NCBI GenBank assembly: GCA_903897855.1
Contig: CAIUDH010000076.1
Location: forward strand, 33,643 to 97,642
Length of the DNA: 64,000 nt
Reading direction: 5' to 3'
DNA from: an uncultured Bacteroidota bacterium
Lineage (GTDB): Bacteria; Bacteroidota; Bacteroidia; UKL13-3
Position 1 is the first letter of the stretch; each line of letters opens with the position of its first letter. Below the pieces are notes generated by a model, which was not told the DNA's origin, ran no database searches, and worked only from the letters and a program-made list of their open reading frames with translations. A program made the position numbers and the translations under genes. This document shows positions 45,929-55,771 of this stretch, piece after piece.

Positions 45929-46867
45929 TTACAGATAATTGTTTAAATACTTCATTATTAAAAACCAAGGTGCGATTTCCAAAGTGCAAAGATATAAAAT
46001 CAAATACAAATAGTTATAGTTAAAGTATTCCATGGTTTGAATAAGGCCTCTGAGGTATCTTAAAAAGATAAAAAGCACGAATATCCCGAATGAAACATTG
46101 ATTAACCACTCTTGGCCATGCCAAGGCGAATAGAGCAGTAAAAGGGTGGCTATCAACAAGCTTATACCACTCCATAAATTAGTTATCGAAATATTTATTA
46201 TAAAAACAATAACCGCTTCGGTGGATTGAAATATCAAGCCTGCGATCAGATGAAGAAAAAACTTTGTGATATAGACTAAAAGAATGATGGCAACAATAAA
46301 AACAAACTGATTGGGTCTTTGAACGTGAAAGGTCTCCCCTAGCTTAAGAAAATTGGAGGATATCCACAGTGAGACAACCAAAACAAAAAATAAATTTGCG
46401 AATAACACAAAGAGCCCTCGAGGGCTATACTTGTCATTTATAATCTCTGCCGTAGCCGACCGATTTAAAAAAGAAAGTATGGCATTTTTATATAGCTTAG
46501 CAAAACTGAATTTGATAAATAGAAGTACAACAGCGATGATTACAATGACAATAAAAACCCAGGGTCGAGTATAGGTTTGTTTAATCATAGGAGTAATATT
46601 TCCTTTGTTCAGAGGCTCTAGCTGAGTTTTGGGCAACCGATATCTCGCGTACTGAACGTTGAAAAACGAATCGTTTCGAAGTGTGTCTTCGAAAAAACTT
46701 TGAAGGGAAACACTCCCGAGCTTATCGGAGTTTGCAGTATCACGTATCATCAAACTGTCGACCCTCATTCTTCTCTCTGTCCGATGGCTATCTCTAGGAG
46801 CGCTGCTCCGTTGCGCTGCAAGTTGCAGCGAAAGAAATACAAAAAAAAATGCCGTAAATATTTTCAT
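45929..46867 (-). CDS. DUF4271 membrane protein
   Basis: 312 residues: signal peptide (MKIFTAFFFVFLSLQLAAQ), a polar segment to about residue 85, then seven or eight membrane helices from about 98 to 305. The pattern is that of DUF4271, a Bacteroidota family of unknown function that I recall next to hemD. The gene is 2 bp after the beta-barrel gene and 7 bp before hemD, one compact transcript. A role in the envelope is inferred from topology only. Confidence 0.8.
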   Translation of the reverse strand: MKIFTAFFFVFLSLQLAAQRSSAPRDSHRTERRMRVDSLMIRDTANSDKLGSVSLQSFFEDTLRNDSFFNVQYARYRLPKTQLEPLNKGNITPMIKQTYTRPWVFIVIVIIAVVLLFIKFSFAKLYKNAILSFLNRSATAEIINDKYSPRGLFVLFANLFFVLVVSLWISSNFLKLGETFHVQRPNQFVFIVAIILLVYITKFFLHLIAGLIFQSTEAVIVFIINISITNLWSGISLLIATLLLLYSPWHGQEWLINVSFGIFVLFIFLRYLRGLIQTMEYFNYNYLYLILYLCTLEIAPWFLIMKYLNNYL

Positions 46868-46869
46868 AC

Positions 46870-48612
46870 TTAAAATACTGCTGTAAAACCAAGATGCACT
46901 TTCCCTACTTTAAACACAAAACCATTTTCATTGGCTAAGGCATAAATCACCGTTAAAATACCTCCTTTGGTTTGTAACCCTAGCCCCCCTCCAAAACCCA
47001 AAAGTGTTTGCTTGCTATACGCGTTTACAATATTACTCTCATACCAAACTTGATTGCAAAACAAATTAAAATATCCGGTTTGTGGTAATATATATCTGTA
47101 TTCTATGCGTGCCATGAGGTAACTTGTGGCTTTTATACTAAGTTCGTTCACTCCTCGAAATGTTCTCAGTCCTCCTAATTGAAACTGCTCATTATAAAAT
47201 ATCCGCGCATGAAGCATCGATGCCCCTTGCATAAACACATTGATGACATGCCTATGCGTTAGTGGGTAATAATAATCAAGGAAGTTAAAAAGTTGAATAG
47301 TGTTCTGACTTTTAGGCAAACTATCATAGGCTGAAAACAATCTGCCCTGTGAATCACGAGCGCCTTTTAGAAGTGCATTTTCCAGCACTTGATGTGTGCC
47401 GATGCTTAAATCACTGATTAAATTTATTCCACTACTCGGGCTGTACAGGTTGTCTAAGTTTTTATAAATTACTTTGGTGCCATACGATCGATTTAGATAG
47501 TCGTTTACGGCTGGCAACCGATTGCCCGCCAATGCCTCTTCGAGCTGCTGTGTGGTGAGTGAGGCAGTGCTTTTCTCATAGGAATAATAAAATTGTAACG
47601 TGTTGAGTCCGCCAAACAGGTAACCGAAACCCAAGACATTCCTCAATCGCTGGAAATTACTATCCTGCCGGAATAACGAAAATTCATTCATTAATGCGAT
47701 GGGTGCTCCTATGATGTAGGGGTAGTTAACAATAGCATTGATATCGGAATTTTGTGCGGCAAAACTCCTCCACTGAAGCTTTAACGAGGCTGCACTTCCC
47801 AACAAATTGTTTAGCTGCAAATTTACATCGCCACTTACTTTATACTTATTGGCATTCAACTCATCGTTGCGAATCCCTAAAATTCCTTCAAAATTATTCG
47901 ATGGCTTATCATCAATCGAAATTGTTACCTGAGCCTTGTTCCTGTAAAAATAAACCGACGAAGGTCGGGCCACCTTTAAATAAGGCAATTGCCGTAACCG
48001 TTTATCTAGTTGCTTTATAACTTCTTCATTATAGGGTGTATTCACATTTATATTCAGATACTGCATCATGAAATTTTTATCCTGAACAGCATTGCCTGTG
48101 ATGATTAGACTATCGTAAGTAATATATTGTCCGCTATCAATATTGAACTGAATCGATAACGTTTTTTTTACTATACATTCTTTTTTAACGCTTACCTGTA
48201 CAAAAGGATAACCGCTTTGTTCCAATACTTTTATTTTGTTTTCAATACTTTTGACCCAATATGCATAGTGTGTGGAGTTATAACTATCCATCCGATGCTT
48301 TTGTTTATCCCATGGCTTGCCTGACTGCACAATTTTATATTGCTTCCCCAAGTGCAGATAAGCAAGGTAGCTAGCAGAATCCTGAATAATACTATCAAAT
48401 GACACTTCAAGAAAATTTTGTTTCTGCCAGAAGAGTAACTCCTTCTGTAATTGTTTTTTTAATTCAGTCTCCGATAAAAAAGTTTGAACTTGCAAATTCT
48501 CCTTCATGCTGGTGTCGGATACTATGATTCGTAACTTCATAGGTTGCGCTAACCCATTGAAAACAATAAACATCAATCCAATGCTATATAATATCTTTGC
48601 GCGATGAAACAT
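46870..48612 (-). CDS. BamA/TamA-like outer membrane protein (POTRA and beta-barrel)
   Basis: 580 residues with a signal peptide (GLMFIVFNGLAQP). Residues about 60-230 look like POTRA modules (IKVLEQSGYPFVQVSVKKECI, then a module with TYDSLIITGNAVQDKNFM, a POTRA-type opening). The rest alternates short strands ending in the aromatic C-terminus FTAVF, with LGGLRTFRGVNE, a form of the conserved barrel loop motif. Members of the Omp85 superfamily insert or move proteins or lipids at the outer membrane. It is shorter than BamA (about 800 residues), closer to TamA/two-POTRA types. First gene of the unit with DUF4271 and hemD. Confidence 0.82.
   Translation of the reverse strand: MFHRAKILYSIGLMFIVFNGLAQPMKLRIIVSDTSMKENLQVQTFLSETELKKQLQKELLFWQKQNFLEVSFDSIIQDSASYLAYLHLGKQYKIVQSGKPWDKQKHRMDSYNSTHYAYWVKSIENKIKVLEQSGYPFVQVSVKKECIVKKTLSIQFNIDSGQYITYDSLIITGNAVQDKNFMMQYLNINVNTPYNEEVIKQLDKRLRQLPYLKVARPSSVYFYRNKAQVTISIDDKPSNNFEGILGIRNDELNANKYKVSGDVNLQLNNLLGSAASLKLQWRSFAAQNSDINAIVNYPYIIGAPIALMNEFSLFRQDSNFQRLRNVLGFGYLFGGLNTLQFYYSYEKSTASLTTQQLEEALAGNRLPAVNDYLNRSYGTKVIYKNLDNLYSPSSGINLISDLSIGTHQVLENALLKGARDSQGRLFSAYDSLPKSQNTIQLFNFLDYYYPLTHRHVINVFMQGASMLHARIFYNEQFQLGGLRTFRGVNELSIKATSYLMARIEYRYILPQTGYFNLFCNQVWYESNIVNAYSKQTLLGFGGGLGLQTKGGILTVIYALANENGFVFKVGKVHLGFTAVF
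48592..48599 (+). promoter_or_regulatory. Candidate -7 box for hemW
   Basis: TATCTTTG (TAnnTTTG) lies inside the first codons of the divergent barrel gene, 76 bp before the hemW start. If used, the hemW transcript overlaps the start of the divergent one. Confidence 0.38.
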
Positions 48613-48675
48613 GAGATGCGAAATTACTTCATAAATAGCTAAAATAACACAACCCTAATTTAAAACAATATTCCA

Positions 48676-49800
48676 TTGGCCGGCATCTATATACATATCC
48701 CTTATTGCAAACAAGCATGTATCTATTGCGACTTTCATTTTTCCACTACGCACAAAAATAAATCCGTCCTATTAGAATGTCTCAAACAAGAGCTAATACT
48801 CCGAAAAGAGGAGTTACGCCCTGATTGTATTGACACTATTTATTTTGGTGGAGGCACACCCAGCATCTGCAGTGGCGATGAGTTATCAAGTTTACTCGAA
48901 ACCATTGCCCAAAACTATCTTGTACAGAATACGTGTGAAATAACCTTGGAAGCCAACCCTGATGACCTCACACTGGAAAAAATAAAAGATTTAAAACGCA
49001 TTGGTATCAACCGGTTAAGCGTTGGGGTACAAAGTTTCTTTGAGGAAGATTTAAATTGGATGCATCGGGCGCATAATGCCCAGCAGGCCCATGAATGTTT
49101 AAGCAACGCCCAAAACGAAGGAATTCTCAATTTAAGTGTCGACCTGATTTTTGCCACCCCCCTCTTATCAGATATCAAACTTGAAGAGAACTTAAAACTC
49201 CTGATGAAGCATCATTTACCTCACCTAAGTTGTTATAATCTTACCATTGAAGACAAAACAAATTTGCACCATCAAATAAAAACAAAAAAAATGAATGCCG
49301 TGCCTGATGAAACGGGTATCCGGCAATTTTATCTTATTCGGAATCATCTTCAAGAAAACGGATATGAGCATTATGAAATAAGTAATTATGCTAAACCAGG
49401 TGCCTACAGCAAACATAATACCTCTTATTGGCAACGGAAAAAGTATATAGGTATTGGCCCATCGGCCCATTCATTTACCGGTGCAGCGCGAAGCTGGAAT
49501 GTTCGAAACAATGAAAGCTATATAAGAAGTCTCGTGAAAAACGAACTGCCCTCCGAATCGGAAACGCTTTCTCAAAACAATCTTTTCAATGAGACGCTAC
49601 TCACCGGGTTACGCACTCAATGGGGGGTGAACTTGAGCAACTTAAAAGATGAATTTCATGCTCAATATCGCTCCGCCGAACCTCTTGTAAATCGAATGAT
49701 ATTAGAAAATCAACTTCTGCTAAGCAACGACTATCTAATATTGCCACCACCATTTTTAATTATGGCCGACAACATTGCTTCATCATTATTTATAATTTAA
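48676..49800 (+). CDS. hemW: Radical-SAM haem chaperone HemW (coproporphyrinogen III oxidase-like)
   Basis: 374 residues. The N-terminus AGIYIHIPYCKQACIYCDF gives the radical-SAM cluster C11-x3-C15-x2-C18; IYFGGGTPSI, EANPDDLT, RLSVGVQSF and YEISNYAKPG follow. These fit HemW, which transfers haem rather than oxidising coproporphyrinogen; the CNRC motif of HemN is absent. The start is TTG at 48676: the conserved residues begin straight after it and no ATG is near. GGGP synthase follows after 19 bp. Confidence 0.9.
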   Translation: MAGIYIHIPYCKQACIYCDFHFSTTHKNKSVLLECLKQELILRKEELRPDCIDTIYFGGGTPSICSGDELSSLLETIAQNYLVQNTCEITLEANPDDLTLEKIKDLKRIGINRLSVGVQSFFEEDLNWMHRAHNAQQAHECLSNAQNEGILNLSVDLIFATPLLSDIKLEENLKLLMKHHLPHLSCYNLTIEDKTNLHHQIKTKKMNAVPDETGIRQFYLIRNHLQENGYEHYEISNYAKPGAYSKHNTSYWQRKKYIGIGPSAHSFTGAARSWNVRNNESYIRSLVKNELPSESETLSQNNLFNETLLTGLRTQWGVNLSNLKDEFHAQYRSAEPLVNRMILENQLLLSNDYLILPPPFLIMADNIASSLFII

Positions 49801-49819
49801 TTATTTTGCAGCCTGTTTA

Positions 49820-50563
49820 ATGAATACAATCTACCCAAACCTCTTAATCCGGAAGCAGCAAAACAAGAAGAGTTTTGCCATTCTTATCGACCCCGACTCA
49901 ACGGATGAGGCGGCATTAACAGAAATCGTTTCGCTATGTAACGAAGCGAAAGTTGATTTCATCCTCGTTGGCGGCAGTTTAATCACCAATGGATATTTCG
50001 AGAAATGTATTGAAACCATTAAGATGAACTCAAGTATACCGTGTATCATTTTTCCGGGCAATAGCTTCCAAATCAGTAAAAAGTCAGACGCCATTCTTTT
50101 ACTCTCGCTTATTTCAGGCAGAAATCCTGAATTACTGATCGGCAACCACGTATTGGCTGCCTCGCCATTAAAACGAAGTGCACTTGAAATAATACCTACA
50201 GGTTATATGCTTATCGATGGAGGCCGAACCACCTCCGTTTCCTACATGAGCAACACCGTTCCTATTCCGGCCGACAAATATGCTATCGCTGCAAGTACCG
50301 CCTTAGCAGGTGAGATGCTTGGCTTAAAAATTATTTATATGGATGCCGGCAGTGGAGCCTTGTACCCGGTACCCTCAAAGCTTATTACCGAAGTTTCAAA
50401 ACAAATTACAGTTCCTGTTTTCGTTGGTGGAGGCATTAAAAATACGACACAAGCCCTTGAAGCTTGCCATGCAGGAGCTGATGTTATTGTTGTAGGAAAT
50501 GCAATTGAAAAAGACACTTCCTTAATTAAACAGCTAGCGCAGGCCATTCACAGCATAGGTTAA
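49820..50563 (+). CDS. Geranylgeranylglyceryl phosphate synthase family protein (GGGPS/PcrB)
   Basis: 247 residues of TIM-barrel type. Family motifs are in order: FAILIDPDSTDE, VDFILVGGSLITNG, CIIFPGNSFQIS, LLSLISGRNPELLIG, PTGYMLIDGG, IAASTALAGEMLGLKIIYMDAGSGA and VPVFVGGGIKNT. The enzyme joins a prenyl diphosphate to sn-glycerol-1-phosphate, forming an ether bond, the first step of archaeal-type lipid synthesis. Homologues are known in Bacteroidota. No G1P dehydrogenase or second prenyltransferase is in the window, so the end product is open. It lies in a likely operon with hemW. Confidence 0.9.
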   Translation: MNTIYPNLLIRKQQNKKSFAILIDPDSTDEAALTEIVSLCNEAKVDFILVGGSLITNGYFEKCIETIKMNSSIPCIIFPGNSFQISKKSDAILLLSLISGRNPELLIGNHVLAASPLKRSALEIIPTGYMLIDGGRTTSVSYMSNTVPIPADKYAIAASTALAGEMLGLKIIYMDAGSGALYPVPSKLITEVSKQITVPVFVGGGIKNTTQALEACHAGADVIVVGNAIEKDTSLIKQLAQAIHSIG

Positions 50564-50588
50564 AGTACTCTTTCTAATGATAACAAGA

Positions 50589-50610
50589 GCATAGCTTCAG
50601 AAAGCTATGC
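50589..50610. terminator. Hairpin between the GGGPS gene and gcvP
   Basis: Perfect 9-bp stem GCATAGCTT/AAGCTATGC with a 4-nt loop, overlapping the gcvP stop codon. It lies between convergent genes and could terminate either, although the U-tracts are poor. Confidence 0.5.
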
Positions 50611-53511
50611 CTGACTGCTTGCGGTAGGTGTTTCACTGGCTTCAGCATAAGATGCTGTAGGAGCACAAGTGCAAACCAATACACGGTCGCCATGGGTGTT
50701 ATTTATTCGTGCCACACTAGGCCAAAACTTACGCTCAGCAACAAAAGGCAGTGGAAATGCAGCTTGCTCGCGGGTATACGAGTGCTCCCACTGGGTGGCT
50801 GTTATTATAGAAGCTGTATGTGGGGCATTTTTTAACACGTTATCTGTTTTATCTGACGCACCGTTTTCAACATCTGCTACCTCTTTACGAATGGCAATCA
50901 AGGCATCACAGAACTTATCAAGCTCAGCCTGACTTTCGCTTTCTGTGGGCTCAATCATCAAAGTGCCTGCTACAGGAAATGAAACGGTAGGTGCGTGAAA
51001 CCCGTAGTCCATAAGTCGTTTAGCAATATCTTCCACTTCAATACCGCTTGCATGTTTAAAGGTACGTGTATCAAGAATCATCTCATGAGCACAACGACCT
51101 TTAGCACCAGTATACAATATCTTGTAGTTGTCTTTTAATCGAGAGGCAATATAGTTTGCTTTCAAGATCGCATATTTTGTTGCTTCTGTGAGTCCTTCGC
51201 CACCCATCATTTTAATGTAAGCATAACTAATAAGCAAGATACTTGCGCTTCCCCAAGGAGCTGCGCTTACCGCATGAATGGCATTGCTTCCACCCGTTTT
51301 AATGATGCTGTGACCTGGCAAAAATGGAACTAAATGTTTCGCAACACAAATTGGTCCAACACCTGGACCACCTCCACCGTGGGGGATACAGAATGTTTTG
51401 TGTAAATTTATATGATTCACATCGGCGCCTATTGCAGCAGGAGAGGTTAATCCCACTTGCGCATTCATATTGGCTCCATCCATATAAACTTGCCCACCGT
51501 ACTGATGAATTAAGTCGGTAATTTCTTTGATCGCAGTTTCGAAAATTCCATGGGTTGAAGGATACGTTACCATCAAGCAAGCTAAATTATCCTTATGGAG
51601 CTCCGCTTTTGCTTTCAGATCGGCTAAATCCACATTCCCATTCTCATCACATTTAGTGACCACCACTTTCATGCCAGCCATTACTGCACTTGCGGGGTTC
51701 GTACCATGTGCCGAAGAAGGAATTAAGGCAACGGTTCTGTGCCCTTGTCCAATACTTTTTAGATACGCACGTATCACTAGTAATCCGGTATATTCTCCTT
51801 GCGCCCCGGCATTGGGTTGCAAAGAAGTTCCTTCAAAACCAGTTATTGTCGAGAGATCCTTTTCTAATTCTTTAAATATTTCGGCATAGCCTTGCGCCTG
51901 ATCAATAGGACAGAAAGGGTGTAATGAATTAAACTCGGGCCAGGTAATAGGCACCATCTCTGTGGTAGCGTTTAATTTCATAGTACAACTTCCTAATGAA
52001 ATCATACTATGCGCCATACTCAAATCTTTAGCCTCTAATCGTTTAATATATCGTAGCATTTCATGCTCCGTATGGTAATTATTAAACACCTCATATTGCA
52101 TGTAGCTTGATGTACGAATATGTTGTGCGCTCCAATTTAGTTCTAACTTTTCTGCCATCGCATCCAAACTTCCAATGTTCGAATGATTGGCCTTGCAGAA
52201 AATATCGACGAGGGTTTTTACATCCGCTAGAGTCGTTGTTTCATCGAATGAAACACCAATATGATGATCTTCAAAATAATGAACATTGATTTGTGCTTTT
52301 TCCGTTAACTCCTTAATCGCCTCAAACGTAGAGCCGGCATTAATTTTGAGGGTGTCGAAATAGGTTTCATTTCCAATTTTATATCCTACGGAAGATATGG
52401 CATCAGCAAAAAGTTTGGTTAAGCCATGGGTGCGCATGGCGATGTTCTTAAGCCCTTCTGGTCCATGATACACGGCGTACATAGAAGCCATGATACTTAA
52501 TAAAACCTGCGCCGTACATATATTACTTGTGGCTTTGTCGCGACGTATATGCTGCTCACGTGTTTGCAAAGCCATACGTAAGGCACGATTGCCTTGTGCA
52601 TCGATACTCACACCAATAATTCGTCCTGGCATCGAGCGCTTAAATTCATCACGTGTAGCCATGAATGCTGCATGAGGTCCTCCATATCCTAAAGGTACGC
52701 CAAAACGTTGAGAAGATCCGATGGCAATATCGGCACCAAATTCGCCCGGAGGCGTGAGTAAGGTGAGGGCCAACAAATCGGTTCCGACACATACTTTTGC
52801 GCCTACACTGTGGGCTTGATTTATAAAAGTTCTATAATCTTCGATGGTACCTAAACTATTCGGATATTGAAGATAGGCTCCAAAAAAGCTGTTATCAAGC
52901 GTAGTGGTCTTGTAGCTTCCAATAACCACTTCAATACCTAACACTTCGCAACGGGTGTTCAATACATCAATGGTTTGAGCATAGGTGTTTTCGTCAACGA
53001 ATAATTTATCACCTTGCTCTTTGGGCTTAAGATCCTCCATCATGTGCATGGCTTCGGCAGCAGCGGTAGCCTCATCCAATAATGAAGCGTTGGCTATTTC
53101 CATACCGGTAAGCTCAACGATCATGGTTTGGAAATTCAATAAAGCCTCGAGTCGTCCTTGAGCAATTTCGGCTTGATATGGCGTATATTGAGTGTACCAA
53201 CCCGGATTCTCTGTAATGTTTCTTAGTATTACACCTGGCGTAAAGGTGTTGTAATAACCCTGTCCAAGGTAATTCTTAAATATCTTATTTTTAGACGCAA
53301 TCTTCTTTAGATTCATTAAAAATTGCTCCTCTGTAACAGCCGCTTTTATATTTAGCGGTTCTTTCAGGCGAATACTATCAGGGATGGTTTCGGTAATAAG
53401 TGCGTCTACGCTTGAAACACCAATTTGCTTAAGCATTGCCTGAGTTTCGGTGTCGCTGGCACCTGTATGACGAGAGCTGAATTTCTTGGAATAATTTACG
53501 TTTAATTTCAT
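50605..53511 (-). CDS. gcvP: Glycine dehydrogenase (decarboxylating), P-protein GcvP
   Basis: 968 residues, the full fused form of the P-protein with both the N-terminal ([46 protein letters not shown]) and C-terminal halves ([47 protein letters not shown]). The PLP Lys is about residue 705. It decarboxylates glycine and passes the aminomethyl group to the H protein. gcvT and gcvH are not nearby. A -7 box lies 51 bp upstream; the leader is too short for a glycine riboswitch. Confidence 0.96.
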   Translation of the reverse strand: MKLNVNYSKKFSSRHTGASDTETQAMLKQIGVSSVDALITETIPDSIRLKEPLNIKAAVTEEQFLMNLKKIASKNKIFKNYLGQGYYNTFTPGVILRNITENPGWYTQYTPYQAEIAQGRLEALLNFQTMIVELTGMEIANASLLDEATAAAEAMHMMEDLKPKEQGDKLFVDENTYAQTIDVLNTRCEVLGIEVVIGSYKTTTLDNSFFGAYLQYPNSLGTIEDYRTFINQAHSVGAKVCVGTDLLALTLLTPPGEFGADIAIGSSQRFGVPLGYGGPHAAFMATRDEFKRSMPGRIIGVSIDAQGNRALRMALQTREQHIRRDKATSNICTAQVLLSIMASMYAVYHGPEGLKNIAMRTHGLTKLFADAISSVGYKIGNETYFDTLKINAGSTFEAIKELTEKAQINVHYFEDHHIGVSFDETTTLADVKTLVDIFCKANHSNIGSLDAMAEKLELNWSAQHIRTSSYMQYEVFNNYHTEHEMLRYIKRLEAKDLSMAHSMISLGSCTMKLNATTEMVPITWPEFNSLHPFCPIDQAQGYAEIFKELEKDLSTITGFEGTSLQPNAGAQGEYTGLLVIRAYLKSIGQGHRTVALIPSSAHGTNPASAVMAGMKVVVTKCDENGNVDLADLKAKAELHKDNLACLMVTYPSTHGIFETAIKEITDLIHQYGGQVYMDGANMNAQVGLTSPAAIGADVNHINLHKTFCIPHGGGGPGVGPICVAKHLVPFLPGHSIIKTGGSNAIHAVSAAPWGSASILLISYAYIKMMGGEGLTEATKYAILKANYIASRLKDNYKILYTGAKGRCAHEMILDTRTFKHASGIEVEDIAKRLMDYGFHAPTVSFPVAGTLMIEPTESESQAELDKFCDALIAIRKEVADVENGASDKTDNVLKNAPHTASIITATQWEHSYTREQAAFPLPFVAERKFWPSVARINNTHGDRVLVCTCAPTASYAEASETPTASSQA

Positions 53512-53849
53512 GGAGATAGATCGAATAAGGAATGAAATACTTAGTGGTTATTAAATCGGCGCAAAAGTAAAGAAAAATATGAGTTTATATAGGTCGTTCG
53601 ATAGAGTATTTCAGGAGAGGCGAAATTAGGTCTTTCGTGTGGTAAGGAGAACCGTCTCGAAAAGGCTTTCAATAAAAAACGCCTTTACTTATTACGATTG
53701 GTTGATTTAAGAACTTAATGTAAGAAAAGGGGCAATAAAAAGCTCGAATCAACACGGTTAGTGGCCAAAAAAATAAACAATAATGAATGTTAATAGCTTC
53801 GATCATGATATTATTTTGCTGACAACGAATTATTCTTTACATTTCACTC
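53512..53849. other. Intergenic region between gcvP and the asparaginase gene
   Basis: 338 bp. It holds the gcvP -7 box (53562-53569), an imperfect hairpin with arms AAAGGC 53661-53666 and GCCTTT 53681-53686 around an A-rich loop, and a TACATTTC near-match to a -7 box at 53837-53844, just before the ATG at 53850. No tRNA, riboswitch or coding ORF is seen. Confidence 0.4.
53562..53569 (-). promoter_or_regulatory. Candidate -7 box for gcvP
   Basis: The minus strand reads TACTTTTG (TAnnTTTG), 51 bp before the gcvP ATG. No -33 TTG at a normal distance. Confidence 0.45.
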
Positions 53850-54872
53850 ATGAACCGTCGACAACTTCTCACCGCCCTCGGCATTAGCAGCTTGGCTCTC
53901 TCTTTCAAAGGACGCAGTTACATTAGTAACAAACCCATCAAAAAACCCATTGTACTTAGCACCTGGTATAACCAATCGGTCACCGCTAACTCACCGGCTT
54001 GGAAAATATTGTATCGCAATGGTACTGCACTCGATGCCGTTGAAGCCGGCGTGCAGGTTTCTGAAAACGATCTCGAAAACTGTTGTGTTGGATTGGGAGG
54101 AAACCCAGACAGAGATGGCATTGTAACGCTTGATGCCTGCCTTATGGACCATCAATTTCAGATTGGTAGTGTAGCCGCTTTAGAACAGATAAAAAATCCT
54201 ATTCAAATAGCACGTTTGGTGATGGAAAAAACTCCACACGTAATGCTAGTGGGGCAAGGAGCGCAGCAATTCGCTCTGCAAAATGGTTTCAAGCTCGAAG
54301 GTCTCCAACTTAGTGACCACGCACAAAAGACCTATCAGGAATGGTTAAAAAAAAGCGAGTATCATCCCATTATCAACATCGAGAAAACACACGGTCCTTC
54401 GGCCCCATTATCACCAGAAAGCAACGAATACAATCACGATACCATCGGCATGATTGCCTTAGATATCCACGGAAATCTTAGTGGCGCTTGCACCACCAGT
54501 GGAATGGGATTTAAGATGCGGGGGCGTGTTGGCGACTCTCCCATTATCGGGGCAGGCCTTTACGTAGACAATGAGGTGGGTGCTGCAACTGCAACCGGGC
54601 AGGGAGAAGAAGTAATACGTATTTGCGGAAGTTTTCTAGTGGTAGAATTTATGCGTCAAGGATATTCCCCTGAGCAGGCATGTAAAAAAGCAGTTGAGCG
54701 TATCCGAAACAAAACCCCACGCAACACAAAAGATTTACAAGTGGGCTTCATCGCATTAAATAAAAAAGGAGAATACGGTGCCTACGCGCTACATAAAAAT
54801 TTTGATTTCGGAGTGACTTCTGGTAATGGTGAAACACTTAAAGTAGACAGCCCTTTTATACTCACCTCATGA
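53850..54872 (+). CDS. N4-(beta-N-acetylglucosaminyl)-L-asparaginase (Ntn hydrolase)
   Basis: 340 residues. The self-cleavage site is HD-T198-IGMIALD, giving Thr198 as the N-terminal nucleophile; NGTALDAVEAGVQVSE, GLGGNPDRDGIVTLDA, CTTSGMGFKMRGRVGDSPIIGAGLYVDNEVGAATATGQGE match bacterial glycosylasparaginases. The leader MNRRQLLTALGISSLALSF has twin Arg and may be a Tat signal, fitting folding before export, but no clear cleavage site is seen. It cleaves the GlcNAc-Asn bond left after glycoprotein breakdown. Its stop overlaps the cutC start (ATGA), so the two are coupled. Confidence 0.9.
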   Translation: MNRRQLLTALGISSLALSFKGRSYISNKPIKKPIVLSTWYNQSVTANSPAWKILYRNGTALDAVEAGVQVSENDLENCCVGLGGNPDRDGIVTLDACLMDHQFQIGSVAALEQIKNPIQIARLVMEKTPHVMLVGQGAQQFALQNGFKLEGLQLSDHAQKTYQEWLKKSEYHPIINIEKTHGPSAPLSPESNEYNHDTIGMIALDIHGNLSGACTTSGMGFKMRGRVGDSPIIGAGLYVDNEVGAATATGQGEEVIRICGSFLVVEFMRQGYSPEQACKKAVERIRNKTPRNTKDLQVGFIALNKKGEYGAYALHKNFDFGVTSGNGETLKVDSPFILTS

Positions 54873-55588
54873 TTACACTTGAAATTGCTTGTAATAGCTA
54901 TAACTCCTGCCTTCATGCACTTCATGGAGGCGCTCAACGAATCGAACTTTTTGAAAACCTTCGTGAAGGTGGCTGCACGCCTTCTTATGGAATGATTCAA
55001 AAAGTGAAACAAACCATTGCATTACCTTTATTTGTTATGATTCGCCCCAGAGGTGGAAACTTTTGCTATACCAATGATGAACTTGATATCATGCTACGTG
55101 ATATAGAAGTATGTAAACAGTTACGCGTAGATGGAATCGTACTCGGCGCAATCACTGCAGCCGGAAACGTAGATGCAGGTCGCTGCCGAACATTACTCTC
55201 GGCCTGGAACCATGGGCCTGCTACCTTCCACAGAGCCATAGACACGTGCAACGATATTATGCTTGCTGCCCAAACCGTAATTGATTTAGGATTTAATACT
55301 ATTTTAACCAGCGGAGGAGAACGTACTGCTGAAGAAGGGATGCATATCATCCAGTTATTACAACATCATTTTGGCCATAATATTAATATTATGGCGGGGT
55401 CGGGCATTACGGCACTGAATGCGATATCAATTTTAGAAACATGCAAAATAGAATACTTACACGCCAGCTGCAAAACAAACGAATCCATTCCGAGCAGTGC
55501 CTTGAACAAGGTCATTCAAGAAACAGAACAGTATAGCGACCCTTTAAGTATAAGAGCACTGAGAGAAACCATTGATACACGAACTTAA
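54869..55588 (+). CDS. cutC: CutC family protein
   Basis: 239 residues, TIM-barrel. LEIACNSYNSCLHALHGGAQRIELFENLREGGCTPS at the start, MIRPRGGNFCYTNDEL, DGIVLGAITAAGNVD, TFHRAIDTC, ILTSGGERTAEEG and INIMAGSGI are the CutC motifs. The name comes from a copper-homeostasis role that is not well supported; its reaction is unknown. Translational coupling to glycosylasparaginase suggests a link with sugar or amino-sugar breakdown rather than copper. The length is normal. Confidence 0.92.
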   Translation: MITLEIACNSYNSCLHALHGGAQRIELFENLREGGCTPSYGMIQKVKQTIALPLFVMIRPRGGNFCYTNDELDIMLRDIEVCKQLRVDGIVLGAITAAGNVDAGRCRTLLSAWNHGPATFHRAIDTCNDIMLAAQTVIDLGFNTILTSGGERTAEEGMHIIQLLQHHFGHNINIMAGSGITALNAISILETCKIEYLHASCKTNESIPSSALNKVIQETEQYSDPLSIRALRETIDTRT

Positions 55589-55614
55589 TTTTTAGATCGC
55601 CCCATATCAATATT

Positions 55615-55645
55615 TTTGTGATCTCCATATTTCTCTCTATTTTTG
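55615..55645 (+). promoter_or_regulatory. Promoter of the EF-G paralogue gene
   Basis: TTTG at 55615-55618, a 19-bp spacer, then TATTTTTG at 55638-55645, fitting the Bacteroidota consensus with both boxes. A second TATTTTTG at 55611-55618 overlaps the -33 box. The start codon is about 125 bp downstream, giving a long leader. Confidence 0.6.
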
Positions 55646-55703
55646 TACCGAACTACCCCAATGGTTCACATCGATCTTTCCTAGAATTTTATATTTATTA
55701 TAT

Positions 55704-55742
55704 CTTGTATAACTCTTCTCACTTGGAGTATACAAGTGAGTT
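55704..55742 (+). promoter_or_regulatory. Leader element with two mutually exclusive hairpins
   Basis: Hairpin A pairs 55704-55715 (CTTGTATAACTC) with 55726-55736 (GAGTATACAAG), one bulge. Hairpin B pairs 55719-55725 (TCACTTG) with 55733-55739 (CAAGTGA), extendable by AAC 55711-55713 with GTT 55740-55742. They share bases and cannot form together. The element lies 30 bp before the EF-G-like ATG and within its predicted leader. No U-tract or anti-terminator sequence is evident, so control of translation is more likely than attenuation. Confidence 0.42.
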
Positions 55743-55771
55743 ACAAATCATGATGCTAAAATCTATTAGTT

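Noticed and set aside
53512..53570. Possible glycine riboswitch before gcvP
   Set aside because: The -7 box leaves a leader of under 50 nt, and no tandem glycine aptamer core is seen on the minus strand.
53661..53686. Hairpin AAAGGC/GCCTTT between gcvP and the asparaginase gene as a terminator
   Set aside because: No gene ends there, the loop is 14 nt and neither strand has a good U-tract; probably chance.
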